Positions 1-6,940 of a DNA stretch of 10,627 nucleotides are shown one piece after another. The notes beneath the pieces were generated by a model. It searched no databases. It saw nothing but the letters and a program-made list of their open reading frames with translations, and had not been told where the DNA came from. The first letter of the stretch is position 1. Each line of letters starts with the position of its first letter. The stretch is from DATJUF01 sp035524095 (GTDB lineage Bacteria > Desulfobacterota > Binatia > Binatales > Binataceae): NCBI GenBank assembly GCA_035524095.1, contig DATKPK010000062.1, forward strand, positions 1-10,627, in the 5' to 3' direction. The position numbers and the translations under genes were made by a program.

Positions 1-191
1 GACAGCGCCAGCCCGCCCAACGCCACCGCCAATCTCCTCACCGGTCTGAATATCGATGAGTATTTCACCCGGGCCGATGCCAGCGGCACGGCAACATTCC
101 TGAGCGACGCGCTGGGCAGCACGATCGGACTGACTAACTCATCCAGGGCGATCGCCACCAGCTATACCTATGATCCAGTTCACCGGCCGCG
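1..191 (+). repeat. Direct repeat, left copy (Rhs core)
   Basis: Bases 1-177 align without gaps to 1674-1850 at roughly 85% identity by eye. After the 46-bp deletion, 178-191 match 1897-1910. The two copies lie in the same orientation on either side of the toxin and immunity remnants. Confidence 0.9.
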
Positions 192-803
192 AAAAATGAC
201 GGCGCCGGCCTCTATTACTACCGCGTTCGCTATTACAGCCCCCTGTACCAGAGATTCCTTGGGCAAGATCCAGTAGGCTTCGGCGGTGGCGATGCCAATT
301 TGTATGCGTATGCCAGCGGGAATCCAATCAGCCTCAAAGACCCCGACGGCCGATGTGTTGAAGACCTTTGCATTGGCGAAACGATTGCAGTTGTGGAGGT
401 TGGAGAGGCTTTATGGGGAGCGGCGGCGGTCGCTCTGGCTGCAGTTGACGGCGCAATAGCTAGCACTATGGTGAAATCCTCGGATGGTGAGGACGACACG
501 CCTGCCTTACCGCCAGCGGTCTCCAATACAGGCGATCCGGGTGCAGCGCCAAGCGGCCCAGGTGGTTTCTGCGAACAAGGCAATCGGCAGCAGAGCAAAC
601 GCTTTACGCCGGATCAGAGTGCGCTAATCGACTTGGCGCAGGAAGCACAACAACTCGGAGGAGGATCTCCAGAAGAAGCTTAAATCCTAAGCGATTGGGG
701 TGATGAAGTCGGTATAGACGTTAGAGGTCCGAAAGATCACGGCGGTAATTTGGGATCGCATATCCATGTAGGACCTATAAACCATATACCAGTAGTGCCA
801 TGA
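1..803 (+). pseudogene. Rhs/YD-repeat protein, C-terminal core plus toxin tip (broken)
   Basis: This is the 3' end of an Rhs gene whose start lies outside the window. Frame 1 (1-177) reads as typical Rhs core with LNIDEYFTRADASGTATFL and LGSTIGLT. Compared with the second core copy, 46 bp are missing after 177. The core then resumes as FTGRE, gains one extra A in the run 192-196, and continues in frame 3 as NDGAGLYYYRVRYYSP, RFLGQDPVGFGGG and YAYASGNPISLKDPDGR (the core end, near 356). Beyond the core come a hydrophobic alanine-rich segment (about 405-465), a Pro/Gly linker and a tip domain starting near FTPDQSALIDLAQEA. A TAA at 681-683 interrupts the tip, but the same frame continues to TGA 801-803 as ILSDWGDEVGIDVRGPKD...HIHVGPINHIPVVP. 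From memory this resembles the tips annotated as polymorphic toxin type 33; its activity is unknown to me. The locus looks non-functional. Confidence 0.85.
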
Positions 804-1277
804 GCAGACGAACGTACTGGATCGCGGAAGAACCTTAGAAGTATCGCATATCACGAACTGATCGATTTCTGCTCGATTCGAGCTTCGCAGTGCACGTTTG
901 TGTTACACAACCGGAAGCAGGTTGCACAGAGCTGCACGCAGTTTCTCGATGCGTTGAGTGAATACACGGTCAGAGTCGTCGACCAGAAAGAATGGCCGGG
1001 AACGAAACTAATGCGGGCGGCGGTCCCAGTCTTCTGGTTCAGGCCGACACCCGAGGTGGTGACCATTCTGAAGGCCAGCGTCCAAGGTTTGTACGGTTGG
1101 ATATTTCCGAACCTTCCTGAAGACTTGGCGTTCTACTGGCCGGACGGCGGCCCGATGTTGGGGACAATCTCGCACGAACGCCTCGCCTTTCTTAATCTAG
1201 AGGAAGAGGAGGCCGATGCGTTCCGTCGAGAAGCGCCGCATATAAGCTTAAGGAGCCAACGGGAGCAAAGTCACTGA
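800..1277 (+). pseudogene. Probable immunity gene for the Rhs toxin tip (frameshifted)
   Basis: An ATG at 800-802 overlaps the toxin stop (ATGA), the arrangement expected of a translationally coupled immunity gene. It reads MSRRTYWIAEEP and then hits TAG at 836-838. The next frame is open from 804 to TGA 1275-1277 and carries the rest of a compact acidic protein: ELIDFCSIRASQCTFVL, DQKEWPGTKL, NLPEDLAFYWPDGGPML, ISHERLAFLNLEEEEADAF. A single indel around 835-850 would rejoin the two into about 155 residues. The WPGT, LPEDL, DG-P-L and HER landmarks recall small proteins I remember beside HIHxGP toxin tips, but I could not check this. The only obvious start for the longer frame is GTG at 900 (125 residues), which would lack the N-terminus. 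The immunity role is inferred from position. Confidence 0.6.
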
Positions 1278-1298
1278 CCGTGGCCAACTTTTTGACAC

Positions 1299-1910
1299 AA
1301 TCATTTGACGGCAATCTCCGCGCTCGGGAATGCGGCGTTCACCTATGATGCCTCCGGGCGGCGGACGGCCGTCACCGGAGGTTTGGCAGCGGTGACACTG
1401 TCGGCCAACGTGACCAGCAGCGGCACGACCCACAATGCGGACGATGCGCAGGCCAAATTCAATGGTACGAGCCTGAGCTATGATGCCAAGGCAATCTGAC
1501 CTATGACGGCACCAATACCTACTCGTGGGACGCGCGCAACCATCAGAGCACCAATCAGCGGCGGGATCAGCGCCAGCTTCGTCTACGACCCATTCGGACG
1601 GCGCGCCGAAAAGGTGATCAGTGGCACCACTACCCAGTTCCTCTACGATGGGCTCAATCCGCTGCAGGAGCTCGACGGTGCCAGCCCGCCCAACGTCACC
1701 GCCAATTTGCTCAGCGGTCTGAATATCGACGAGTATTTCACCCGCACAGACTCCAGCGGCACTGCCACTTTCCTGAGCGATACACTGGGTAGCACCATCG
1801 GACTGACTAATTTCTCCGGCGCGATCACCACCAGCTATACCTATGACCCATTCGGAATATGACTACCAGTGGCTCTGCCAACGCCAATCCCTACGAGTTC
1901 ACCGGCCGCG
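1299..1910 (+). pseudogene. Second Rhs core fragment, truncated at both ends
   Basis: This segment encodes Rhs core without a toxin tip. It begins near NHLTAISALGNAAFTYDASG and continues with FNGTSLSYDAK. One base is lost near 1491 (gccaagg-caatctg, expected KGNLTYDGTNTYSWDARNH), and the frame is regained near 1552, so about 60 bp are read out of phase. From there it reads FVYDPFGRRAEK, TTQFLYDGLNPLQELDG, the segment shared with copy A, and TSYTYDPFG. A further one-base loss near 1857 precedes TTSGSANANPYEFTGR. Homology with copy A stops exactly at 1910, well before the DPDGR core end. The following 30 bp to the stop of the crotonase gene show nothing recognisable. It has no start signal and no upstream gene context, so it is best read as an orphan core fragment left by rearrangement. 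Confidence 0.85.
1674..1910 (+). repeat. Direct repeat, right copy (Rhs core)
   Basis: This is the partner of the repeat at 1-191. It keeps the 46 bp (1851-1896) missing from the left copy, which shows that the left copy carries the deletion. Its end at 1910 is the rearrangement breakpoint. Confidence 0.9.
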
Positions 1911-1940
1911 GCCGCACACCTTTGGCGGCGGCTTCGCGGC

Positions 1941-2750
1941 TCAGGCGCGATCGGCGAAGCGCGGTTTGCGCTTCTCAACGAAGGCGCGGGCACCCTCCGC
2001 AATATAACCGGCGCCGACGCATAGCGTCTGGTTGCGATCCTCCATGAAGATAGCCTGCTCAAGACTGCCGGCATCGACACTCATCGCGAGGCATTCCTTG
2101 GTCAAGCGGAGGCCTAGTGGCGATGTTTCGGTCATTTCCTGCGCGAGCTTTCCAGCGGCTGCGTCCAGTTCGGCTTCATCGACAAGCTCTGAGATGAGGC
2201 CGGTCGCGAGAGCGCGCTGCGCGTTAATGAAGCGTCCAGTGAGCATCAGTTCGGAGGCGACGGACAGACCGACGACGCGTGGGAGGAAATAGCTGACGCC
2301 CATGTCGCAGGCGCTCAGTCCGATGCGAATGAAGGCGGCGTTGAAGCGCGCTGTTGGGGCGGCGATACGAACGTCCGCGGCAAGGGCGAGCGCGAAGCCA
2401 CCGCCTGACGCGGCGCCGCGCACTGCGGCGATAAAGGGTTGCGGCACGCGGCGAATCGCGATCACAAGACTGCTAAGCCGGCGTTGCATCTCGAACGTGC
2501 CGGTTATCGAATGGCCGAGTTCGCCGACACCGCTGCCACCCTGCTCCTTGAGGTCGAGGCCGGCGCAGAAGGCGCGGCCAGCGCCGCGCATCACCACGAC
2601 GCGCGTCGTGCGGTCATGGTTGAGGCCTTCGACAAAATCGTGCAGTTCATCAGTAATCATAGCGTTGAGGGCATTGAGTGATTGCGGGCGATTTAGAGTA
2701 AGCCAAGTGACGGCACCGTCACGGGTTACATCGAGAGCCTGATAGGACAT
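1941..2750 (-). CDS. Crotonase superfamily protein (enoyl-CoA hydratase/isomerase-like)
   Basis: A 269-residue cytoplasmic protein of normal family length that should bind an acyl-CoA thioester. Visible family marks are LNRPQSLNALN (19-29), the first oxyanion-hole segment FCAGLDL (61-67), the second at AVRGAASGGGFALALAADVRIA (split around 109-130), then GLSACDMGVSYFLPRVVG (144-161), MLTGRFINAQRA, and FVEKRKPRF at the C-terminus. By alignment to rat mitochondrial hydratase, both catalytic glutamates (Glu144, Glu164) are replaced, by Ala120 and Phe140. Asp149 sits where dienoyl-CoA isomerase has its Asp204. A classical hydratase activity is therefore doubtful; isomerase or another crotonase reaction is more likely. 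The ATG has GAGG seven bases upstream. It is divergent from the HTH gene and tail-to-tail with the Rhs remnant. Confidence 0.9.
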   Translation of the reverse strand: MSYQALDVTRDGAVTWLTLNRPQSLNALNAMITDELHDFVEGLNHDRTTRVVVMRGAGRAFCAGLDLKEQGGSGVGELGHSITGTFEMQRRLSSLVIAIRRVPQPFIAAVRGAASGGGFALALAADVRIAAPTARFNAAFIRIGLSACDMGVSYFLPRVVGLSVASELMLTGRFINAQRALATGLISELVDEAELDAAAGKLAQEMTETSPLGLRLTKECLAMSVDAGSLEQAIFMEDRNQTLCVGAGYIAEGARAFVEKRKPRFADRA

Positions 2751-2985
2751 GGTGAGACCTCGTCAGAGTTCCCGAGAGCATAACCGAATCAAGCGAATCA
2801 GGCTAAAGCGCACGTTGATTGGACGGGAAGGCGTCGAAGCGTACTCGATGTATTGGTAACTGTAGCTATATCATACCGTCTCTAAAGCTAAGAATCATGG
2901 GCTGAAGTGCGTTTTTGACACCAATCCCGCTTGACTTGGAGCTTCGGGCGTTTGATAAGTATTACGTGGTTAGATAGGCGTCGCT
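2751..2985. other. Divergent intergenic region
   Basis: These 235 bp lie between the divergent crotonase and HTH genes and must carry both promoters. The base composition is more AT-rich than the flanks. A plus-strand promoter candidate (2931-2959) and a short direct repeat CGAATCA (2785-2791 and 2794-2800, 9-bp period) are visible. The repeat lies 35-50 bp upstream of the crotonase start, where an operator could be. I see no further gene. Confidence 0.5.
2931..2959 (+). promoter_or_regulatory. Candidate sigma70-type promoter of the HTH gene
   Basis: TTGACT (2931-2936) and GATAAG (2954-2959) are separated by 17 bp. They match consensus at 5/6 and 4/6 positions. Transcription would start near 2966, about 20 bp before the ATG at 2986. 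Confidence 0.5.
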
Positions 2986-3219
2986 ATGGCGTCCCAAGAT
3001 GATATTTTCACGATTAAAGAGTTGTCGGAACACCTACGCGTGCATCCGACGACTATCTATCGATTGCTGCGTCAAGGATTGCTCCCCGGCTTCAGGGTTG
3101 GGAGCAATTGGAGGTTCAATCGGGCCGCGATCGAGCAATGGGAACGAACGCAGGCGTCGGGCGAGCAAATAATCGTGCCGCGGGGACGACGCAAACGGCA
3201 GCTTGAACCCCGCCAATAG
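2986..3219 (+). CDS. Small excisionase-type helix-turn-helix DNA-binding protein
   Basis: A 77-residue protein. Residues 7-52 form a MerR/excisionase-like winged helix (HTH_17 type): IFTIKELSEHLRVHPTTIYR is the helix-turn-helix, and GLLPGFRVGSNWRFNRAAIE is the wing, with the usual G-x-R-x-G-x-x-W-R pattern, followed by QW. The tail (60-77) is basic (PRGRRKRQ) and could add nonspecific DNA contacts. Proteins of this kind serve as phage or plasmid excisionases or as small transcription regulators. No integrase or attachment site is visible nearby, so a regulatory role, perhaps at the divergent region upstream, is more likely. The Shine-Dalgarno is weak. The gene ends 104 bp before the glycosyltransferase start. 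Confidence 0.85.
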   Translation: MASQDDIFTIKELSEHLRVHPTTIYRLLRQGLLPGFRVGSNWRFNRAAIEQWERTQASGEQIIVPRGRRKRQLEPRQ

Positions 3220-3281
3220 CTGCATTCGTAGGCGGTTAAACAGACCCCAAAAGCACGTTTCTCGAGTTGAAGCTGCTGAAA

Positions 3282-3308
3282 TTGCGATTTCATGCGGCGT
3301 GCTATACT
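3282..3308 (+). promoter_or_regulatory. Candidate extended -10 promoter of the glycosyltransferase gene
   Basis: TATACT (3303-3308) is preceded by TG plus one base (extended -10), with a weak TTGCGA (3282-3287) 15 bp upstream. Transcription would start near 3315, leaving only about 10 bases before GTG 3324. This supports GTG 3324 over an upstream TTG at 3267 and suggests an almost leaderless mRNA. Confidence 0.45.
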
Positions 3309-3323
3309 AGCGCGCGAAATCCC

Positions 3324-4265
3324 GTGGAACCGCTCGTTTCCGTCATTATTCCTGCTTACAACGCCAGCGCCACGCTCGACGCGGCGATCGGCAGTGTCCT
3401 CATACAGAGCTATCCCGATTTCGAAGTAATCGTAATCAACGATGGCTCGACTGACCGCACCGCCGAGATTCTTCGCGGATACGGCGACCGCATCAGGGTA
3501 GTCGGCCAGGAGAATCGCGGCGCCGCATCGGCGCGCAACACCGGACTTGAGATAGCGCGCGGCAGCTATATCGCGTTTCTCGACGCCGACGACCTCTGGA
3601 AGCCGGAGTTGCTAGCCAGGCTGGTGCCGGTGCTCGAAGCCGATCCTGGATGTGTTCTGGCCTACGCGGACCTCGAAATCGTCGATAGCAACGGCCATTC
3701 GCTGCGTACGTCGCTAATCGGCGGGACGAACGCGCACGCGCCGACACTGGACGAAATGCTCCATCGGGTATGGCCGATCATGCCCAGTGCCGTGGTGATG
3801 CGAAAATCGGTGCTGGAGGCGATTGGCGGCTTTTGTACGGAGTTCAAGAGCTGCACTTACGAAGATTTGTATTGCTGGATGCGCGCGCGCGAGCATGGCC
3901 ATTTCATCTACCTGCCGGAGCGGCTCGCGCAATGGCGGTTTTCGCTCTATCCTCGGCGGCTTAAACGAGGAGGAGGGGTATCGTCTCATAATCGAGCGGT
4001 GTTTGCGCGGCTGGTGCGCGAACGATGGGGTGTTGCAATCGCGCCTCTGATTGATTCGAGGGTGCGCGCGCCACGCAGCATTCTCGGTTATATCGGTTTG
4101 ACGGCAATGCGTGACGGCGACCTTGAGCGTGCGCGCGAGGCTTTCCGCTATGCGCTAGAACTCGATCCGAGGCGGGTCAAGAACTATTTTCGGCTCGCCC
4201 GCACCTATCTACCGGCGCGGCTGGCGCGGGCTTTGAGCGGACGCACCGGAAGTCAGCCAGTCTGA
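3324..4265 (+). CDS. Family 2 glycosyltransferase with TPR-like C-terminal tail
   Basis: A 313-residue GT-A fold enzyme expected to transfer a sugar from a nucleotide-sugar donor at the cytoplasmic face of the membrane. Visible marks are VSVIIPAYNAS (5-15) at the nucleotide-binding N-terminus, VIVINDGSTDRT (36-46), GAASARNTGLEIARG (66-80), and the metal-binding FLDADD (DxD, Asp87 to Asp89). TYEDLYCWMRA (178-188) has Glu180-Asp181 as the likely catalytic-base pair, and QWRF (203-206) follows. There is no transmembrane segment. Residues 252-285 (GYIGLTAMRDGDLERAREAF...ALELDP) read as a single tetratricopeptide-like unit. The start is taken at GTG because homology begins immediately after it and a promoter lies just upstream; an in-frame TTG at 3267 would add 19 atypical residues. 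The sulfotransferase follows 92 bp downstream, so joint work on one glycan is plausible. Donor and acceptor cannot be told. Confidence 0.88.
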   Translation: MEPLVSVIIPAYNASATLDAAIGSVLIQSYPDFEVIVINDGSTDRTAEILRGYGDRIRVVGQENRGAASARNTGLEIARGSYIAFLDADDLWKPELLARLVPVLEADPGCVLAYADLEIVDSNGHSLRTSLIGGTNAHAPTLDEMLHRVWPIMPSAVVMRKSVLEAIGGFCTEFKSCTYEDLYCWMRAREHGHFIYLPERLAQWRFSLYPRRLKRGGGVSSHNRAVFARLVRERWGVAIAPLIDSRVRAPRSILGYIGLTAMRDGDLERAREAFRYALELDPRRVKNYFRLARTYLPARLARALSGRTGSQPV

Positions 4266-4326
4266 CGGGTTCTTGCGATCCGCGATCATGGCGATAGCGA
4301 AGTTGCGCCGAGGTTCGGTAACCGCC

Positions 4327-4361
4327 GAGGAGCATTTGTGTCATCGGTGAAACCTGCGTGA
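4327..4361 (+). promoter_or_regulatory. Ribosome binding site with 7-codon leader ORF coupled to the sulfotransferase
   Basis: GAGGAG (4327-4332) is optimally placed five bases before a GTG at 4338 that encodes only MSSVKPA and stops at TGA 4359-4361. That stop overlaps the sulfotransferase GTG (4358-4360) as GTGA. The best ribosome binding site thus serves a mini-ORF, and the sulfotransferase would be translated by reinitiation. Alternatively, a one-base indel has split the true N-terminus. Confidence 0.45.
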
Positions 4362-5203
4362 AGGCGGCGAAGCCCAAATTGATGAGGCTACCGGATTTTA
4401 TCGGCGTCGGGCCACCGCGTACGGGCACGACGTGGCTGGATCGTATTCTGCGGAATCACGTGGGCTTGCCCGCAGGACTCAAGGAGACCCAGTTTTTCGT
4501 CTGGCGTTATCATCTCGGATTGGACTGGTACGCGGGCCATTTTGCGGGGTATGCGCGTGATTATCCGACGGGAGAATTCGGGCCAGCCTATTTTCCGGTA
4601 GCCAAGGCACGGGTGTTGATCTGCCAGCACATGCCCGCCTGCCGGATCGTGATAACGCTGCGCGAACCGGTAGAGCGGTTTTATTCACACTACAAAATGT
4701 GGCGAAAGATCGGCGTTGTGAAAGCGCCGTTCGAGGAAGTTGTGGACCATCACGAGGAACTCATCGCGCATACGCAATACGTCCACAACGTCATGGCCTG
4801 GCGCGAGCAATTCAGCGAACAACAAACGCTGGTTCTAATTTATGAAGACACGCGCGCTGATCGCCAAGGTTATGTGGATCGCTTATGCGACTTTATCCGT
4901 GCGCCAAGGCTCGACTTAAAGAACGTTAAGATCGAGCGGGAGCCCGCCGCGCATGTTGAGCGGGCACCGAAGAGCCGCCGAACCGCGCGTCGCGCATTAC
5001 GGCTGCGGGATCTGCTGGAAGAACGCGGCCATCCCCGGCTGCTCGAAATGATGGATCCTTTTTTCGAGTTCTGCATGGGACGAGGTGAGGTTTTTCCGCC
5101 GTTGAGCCCCGACTTGGAAGCCAGACTGCGTGAACGATTCCGTCCTGAGGTCGAACAATTAGAAAACCTGTTGAGCAGAGATCTGTCGGTCTGGCGCACG
5201 TGA
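4358..5203 (+). CDS. PAPS-dependent sulfotransferase
   Basis: A 281-residue soluble enzyme expected to move a sulfuryl group from PAPS to a hydroxyl or amine, probably on a carbohydrate. The 5'-phosphosulfate loop is GVGPPRTGTTWL (16-27). KETQFF (42-47) corresponds to the segment holding the catalytic Glu of N-deacetylase/N-sulfotransferase-type enzymes. The 3'-phosphate motif is TLREPVERFYSHY (100-112), with Arg102 and Ser110. LIYEDTRAD (160-168) and the ending EQLENLLSRDLSVW are typical of bacterial members. Length is normal for the family. The start is uncertain: GTG 4358 is coupled to a leader ORF, and ATG 4382 would give 273 residues beginning MRLPDFIGVG. The glycosyltransferase upstream suggests a sulfated surface glycan or oligosaccharide, which is inference. 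Confidence 0.88.
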   Translation: MKAAKPKLMRLPDFIGVGPPRTGTTWLDRILRNHVGLPAGLKETQFFVWRYHLGLDWYAGHFAGYARDYPTGEFGPAYFPVAKARVLICQHMPACRIVITLREPVERFYSHYKMWRKIGVVKAPFEEVVDHHEELIAHTQYVHNVMAWREQFSEQQTLVLIYEDTRADRQGYVDRLCDFIRAPRLDLKNVKIEREPAAHVERAPKSRRTARRALRLRDLLEERGHPRLLEMMDPFFEFCMGRGEVFPPLSPDLEARLRERFRPEVEQLENLLSRDLSVWRT

Positions 5204-5314
5204 CCTCGATCATCGGCCGAAACATTTGGGCCCAATGGGCGGGTATGCCGATCCGATAGACTCGCGAGCCACTTGACGCGATTATCGCCACGACGGATGC
5301 GCGACGTGAGGCGG

Positions 5315-6892
5315 ATGACGATAAGGCGAGAAAGGAAGGGGCGAGTCACGCAAAGCCATCCGGCGGGTGCGTTTATAATTGCGACTATCGGCGGATGGGC
5401 GCTGAGCGCAGTCATCAACGGTTGCGCATACTTCGCGAGTCAGCCGGAAATTAATCCCGATCGTTATGCGCCGAGCGCGATAGGTCAGCAATGGCATCCA
5501 AAGGACACGACTTCTTCGTACGAACCCCCGCCTGTCAGTGTTGAGTCGGGTGAAAGTGCTGCCGGCAAACGCCAGCCCGCCGAATTGAATCAGGCGGCAC
5601 CCTCAGCAGGCGCAGAGACGAGCGGCACAAGTGCAGCAGGCGCTTACGACCTGGCGTCATTGATCGACCTCGCGATGCGAAATAATCCGCAAGAGCGGAC
5701 GGCATGGGAGGGCGCGCGGGCTGCAGCCGCGGCATATGGATCGGCGCGCGCGCCTTATTATCCGCTGATCACCACCGAGTCGGATAACGGCTATCAACGG
5801 TTCCAGGAACAGGTGCCGGTCGAAATCGGCGTGGTCAAGCAATGGACGGCGAATCCGACGATAGAGCTGACCTACACGCTGATCGATTTCGGGCGGCGCA
5901 GTGCCAATGCGGCGGCGGCACGGGAGCGGCTTGCGGCTGCGGGATTTAGCTTCAACCGTGAAATTCAGGATGTGGTGTTCAGTGTCGAGCAGGCTTATTA
6001 CGGGCTGGCGGCGGCGCAAGCGGCAGTTACGGCAGCAATTCAGAATTTGCAATACGCGCAGGCCGACTTCGAATCTGCCGGCCAGCGGATGAATCTCGGA
6101 CTGGCGACATCGCCGGAATATCTTCTGGCGAAAGAGCGCGTGGCGCAGGCCGAGTACGACCTGGCGAGTGCGCGATTGATCGTACACGACGCACAGGCGA
6201 ATCTCGCAGTAGCCGCGGGTGTACCGGCGAACTATCCGTTGCCGATTCAGACGCTTGAACGGCAGCCGCTGCCCTCAAATTTGGGTGCCGACGTCGATGC
6301 GCTGATCGAGGATGCGCGGCGCGAGCGGCCGGACCTCGCGGCGAGTATGGCCGACGTGCGCACGCGCGAGGCCGAACTGCTCGAAGCCAAGGCGCAGTGG
6401 TACCCCGAAGTAGAATTCAACGGCGCCTACGGTTCGAATATCTACGATTATACCTTCAACGGGCCACCGACGATCGACGCGATTGATCCTCAATACCAGG
6501 CGTTGATCACGCTCAAGTGGGATTTGTTTACCGGGTTCAAACGACTTAACGACGTTCGCGCGGCACAGGCACAGAGCCGCGCGGCGCGGGCGCAAGTGGT
6601 GTCATTGGAGCTTAATGCCTACGCGCAGGTATGGCAGGCGTACTATCAGTTTCAATCATCACTGACAAAGTACGAATACGCGCAAGCCTTGATTAACGCC
6701 GCGCAGGAATCGTACGCGGCTAACAGCGAGACTTATCGGCAGGGACTGAGCACGATCGTGGAGTTGCTCACAGCCGACCGCGACTTGGCAAATGCGCGCT
6801 ACACGCTGATACAGAGCCGCGCCGATCTGCTGACGGCGGCCGCGGCGGTCGCATACGCATCCGGCTCGATCACATTCAAGCCGCAGCCGTAG
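5315..6892 (+). CDS. TolC/OprM-type outer-membrane factor, probable lipoprotein
   Basis: From ATG 5315 the protein has 525 residues. It should form the trimeric outer-membrane channel of a tripartite efflux or secretion system. The N-terminus is basic, then hydrophobic (about 18-33), with a possible lipobox VINGC (Cys37; Ile, Asn and Gly before it), as in OprM/CusC-type factors. Residues about 45-110 are a disordered, Pro/Ser/Ala-rich linker longer than usual. Two outer-membrane efflux repeats follow (about 112-301 and 329-516). They contain IELTYTLIDFGRRSANAAAA and its counterpart ITLKWDLFTGFKRLNDVRAA, plus long Ala/Gln-rich helices. Starts at TTG 5273 and ATG 5297 are also open; 5315 places a GTGAGG just upstream and gives the most signal-like N-terminus. 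No periplasmic adaptor or inner-membrane pump gene is adjacent, so the substrate is unknown. It starts 111 bp after the sulfotransferase. Confidence 0.9.
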   Translation: MTIRRERKGRVTQSHPAGAFIIATIGGWALSAVINGCAYFASQPEINPDRYAPSAIGQQWHPKDTTSSYEPPPVSVESGESAAGKRQPAELNQAAPSAGAETSGTSAAGAYDLASLIDLAMRNNPQERTAWEGARAAAAAYGSARAPYYPLITTESDNGYQRFQEQVPVEIGVVKQWTANPTIELTYTLIDFGRRSANAAAARERLAAAGFSFNREIQDVVFSVEQAYYGLAAAQAAVTAAIQNLQYAQADFESAGQRMNLGLATSPEYLLAKERVAQAEYDLASARLIVHDAQANLAVAAGVPANYPLPIQTLERQPLPSNLGADVDALIEDARRERPDLAASMADVRTREAELLEAKAQWYPEVEFNGAYGSNIYDYTFNGPPTIDAIDPQYQALITLKWDLFTGFKRLNDVRAAQAQSRAARAQVVSLELNAYAQVWQAYYQFQSSLTKYEYAQALINAAQESYAANSETYRQGLSTIVELLTADRDLANARYTLIQSRADLLTAAAAVAYASGSITFKPQP

Positions 6893-6940
6893 TCGTGCTT
6901 TAGGCGGATGCGATATCGCCCCACGCGGCGGACGCTTGCG

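Noticed and set aside
2302..2742. Long plus-strand open frame opposite the crotonase gene
   Set aside because: It is the antisense of a well-recognised gene and has biased, low-complexity composition; a shadow frame.
2986..3219. HTH gene as an excisionase marking a prophage or integrative element
   Set aside because: No integrase, attachment-site repeat or phage gene is present in the window, and such HTH proteins are often plain regulators.
5226..5235. 10-bp palindrome TTGGGCCCAA between the sulfotransferase and outer-membrane factor genes
   Set aside because: It is short and isolated, with no second copy and no promoter element next to it; consistent with chance.
6910..6919. Palindrome GCGATATCGC in the 48-bp gap between convergent genes
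   Set aside because: Considered as a terminator, but the stem is short and no T-run follows on either strand.
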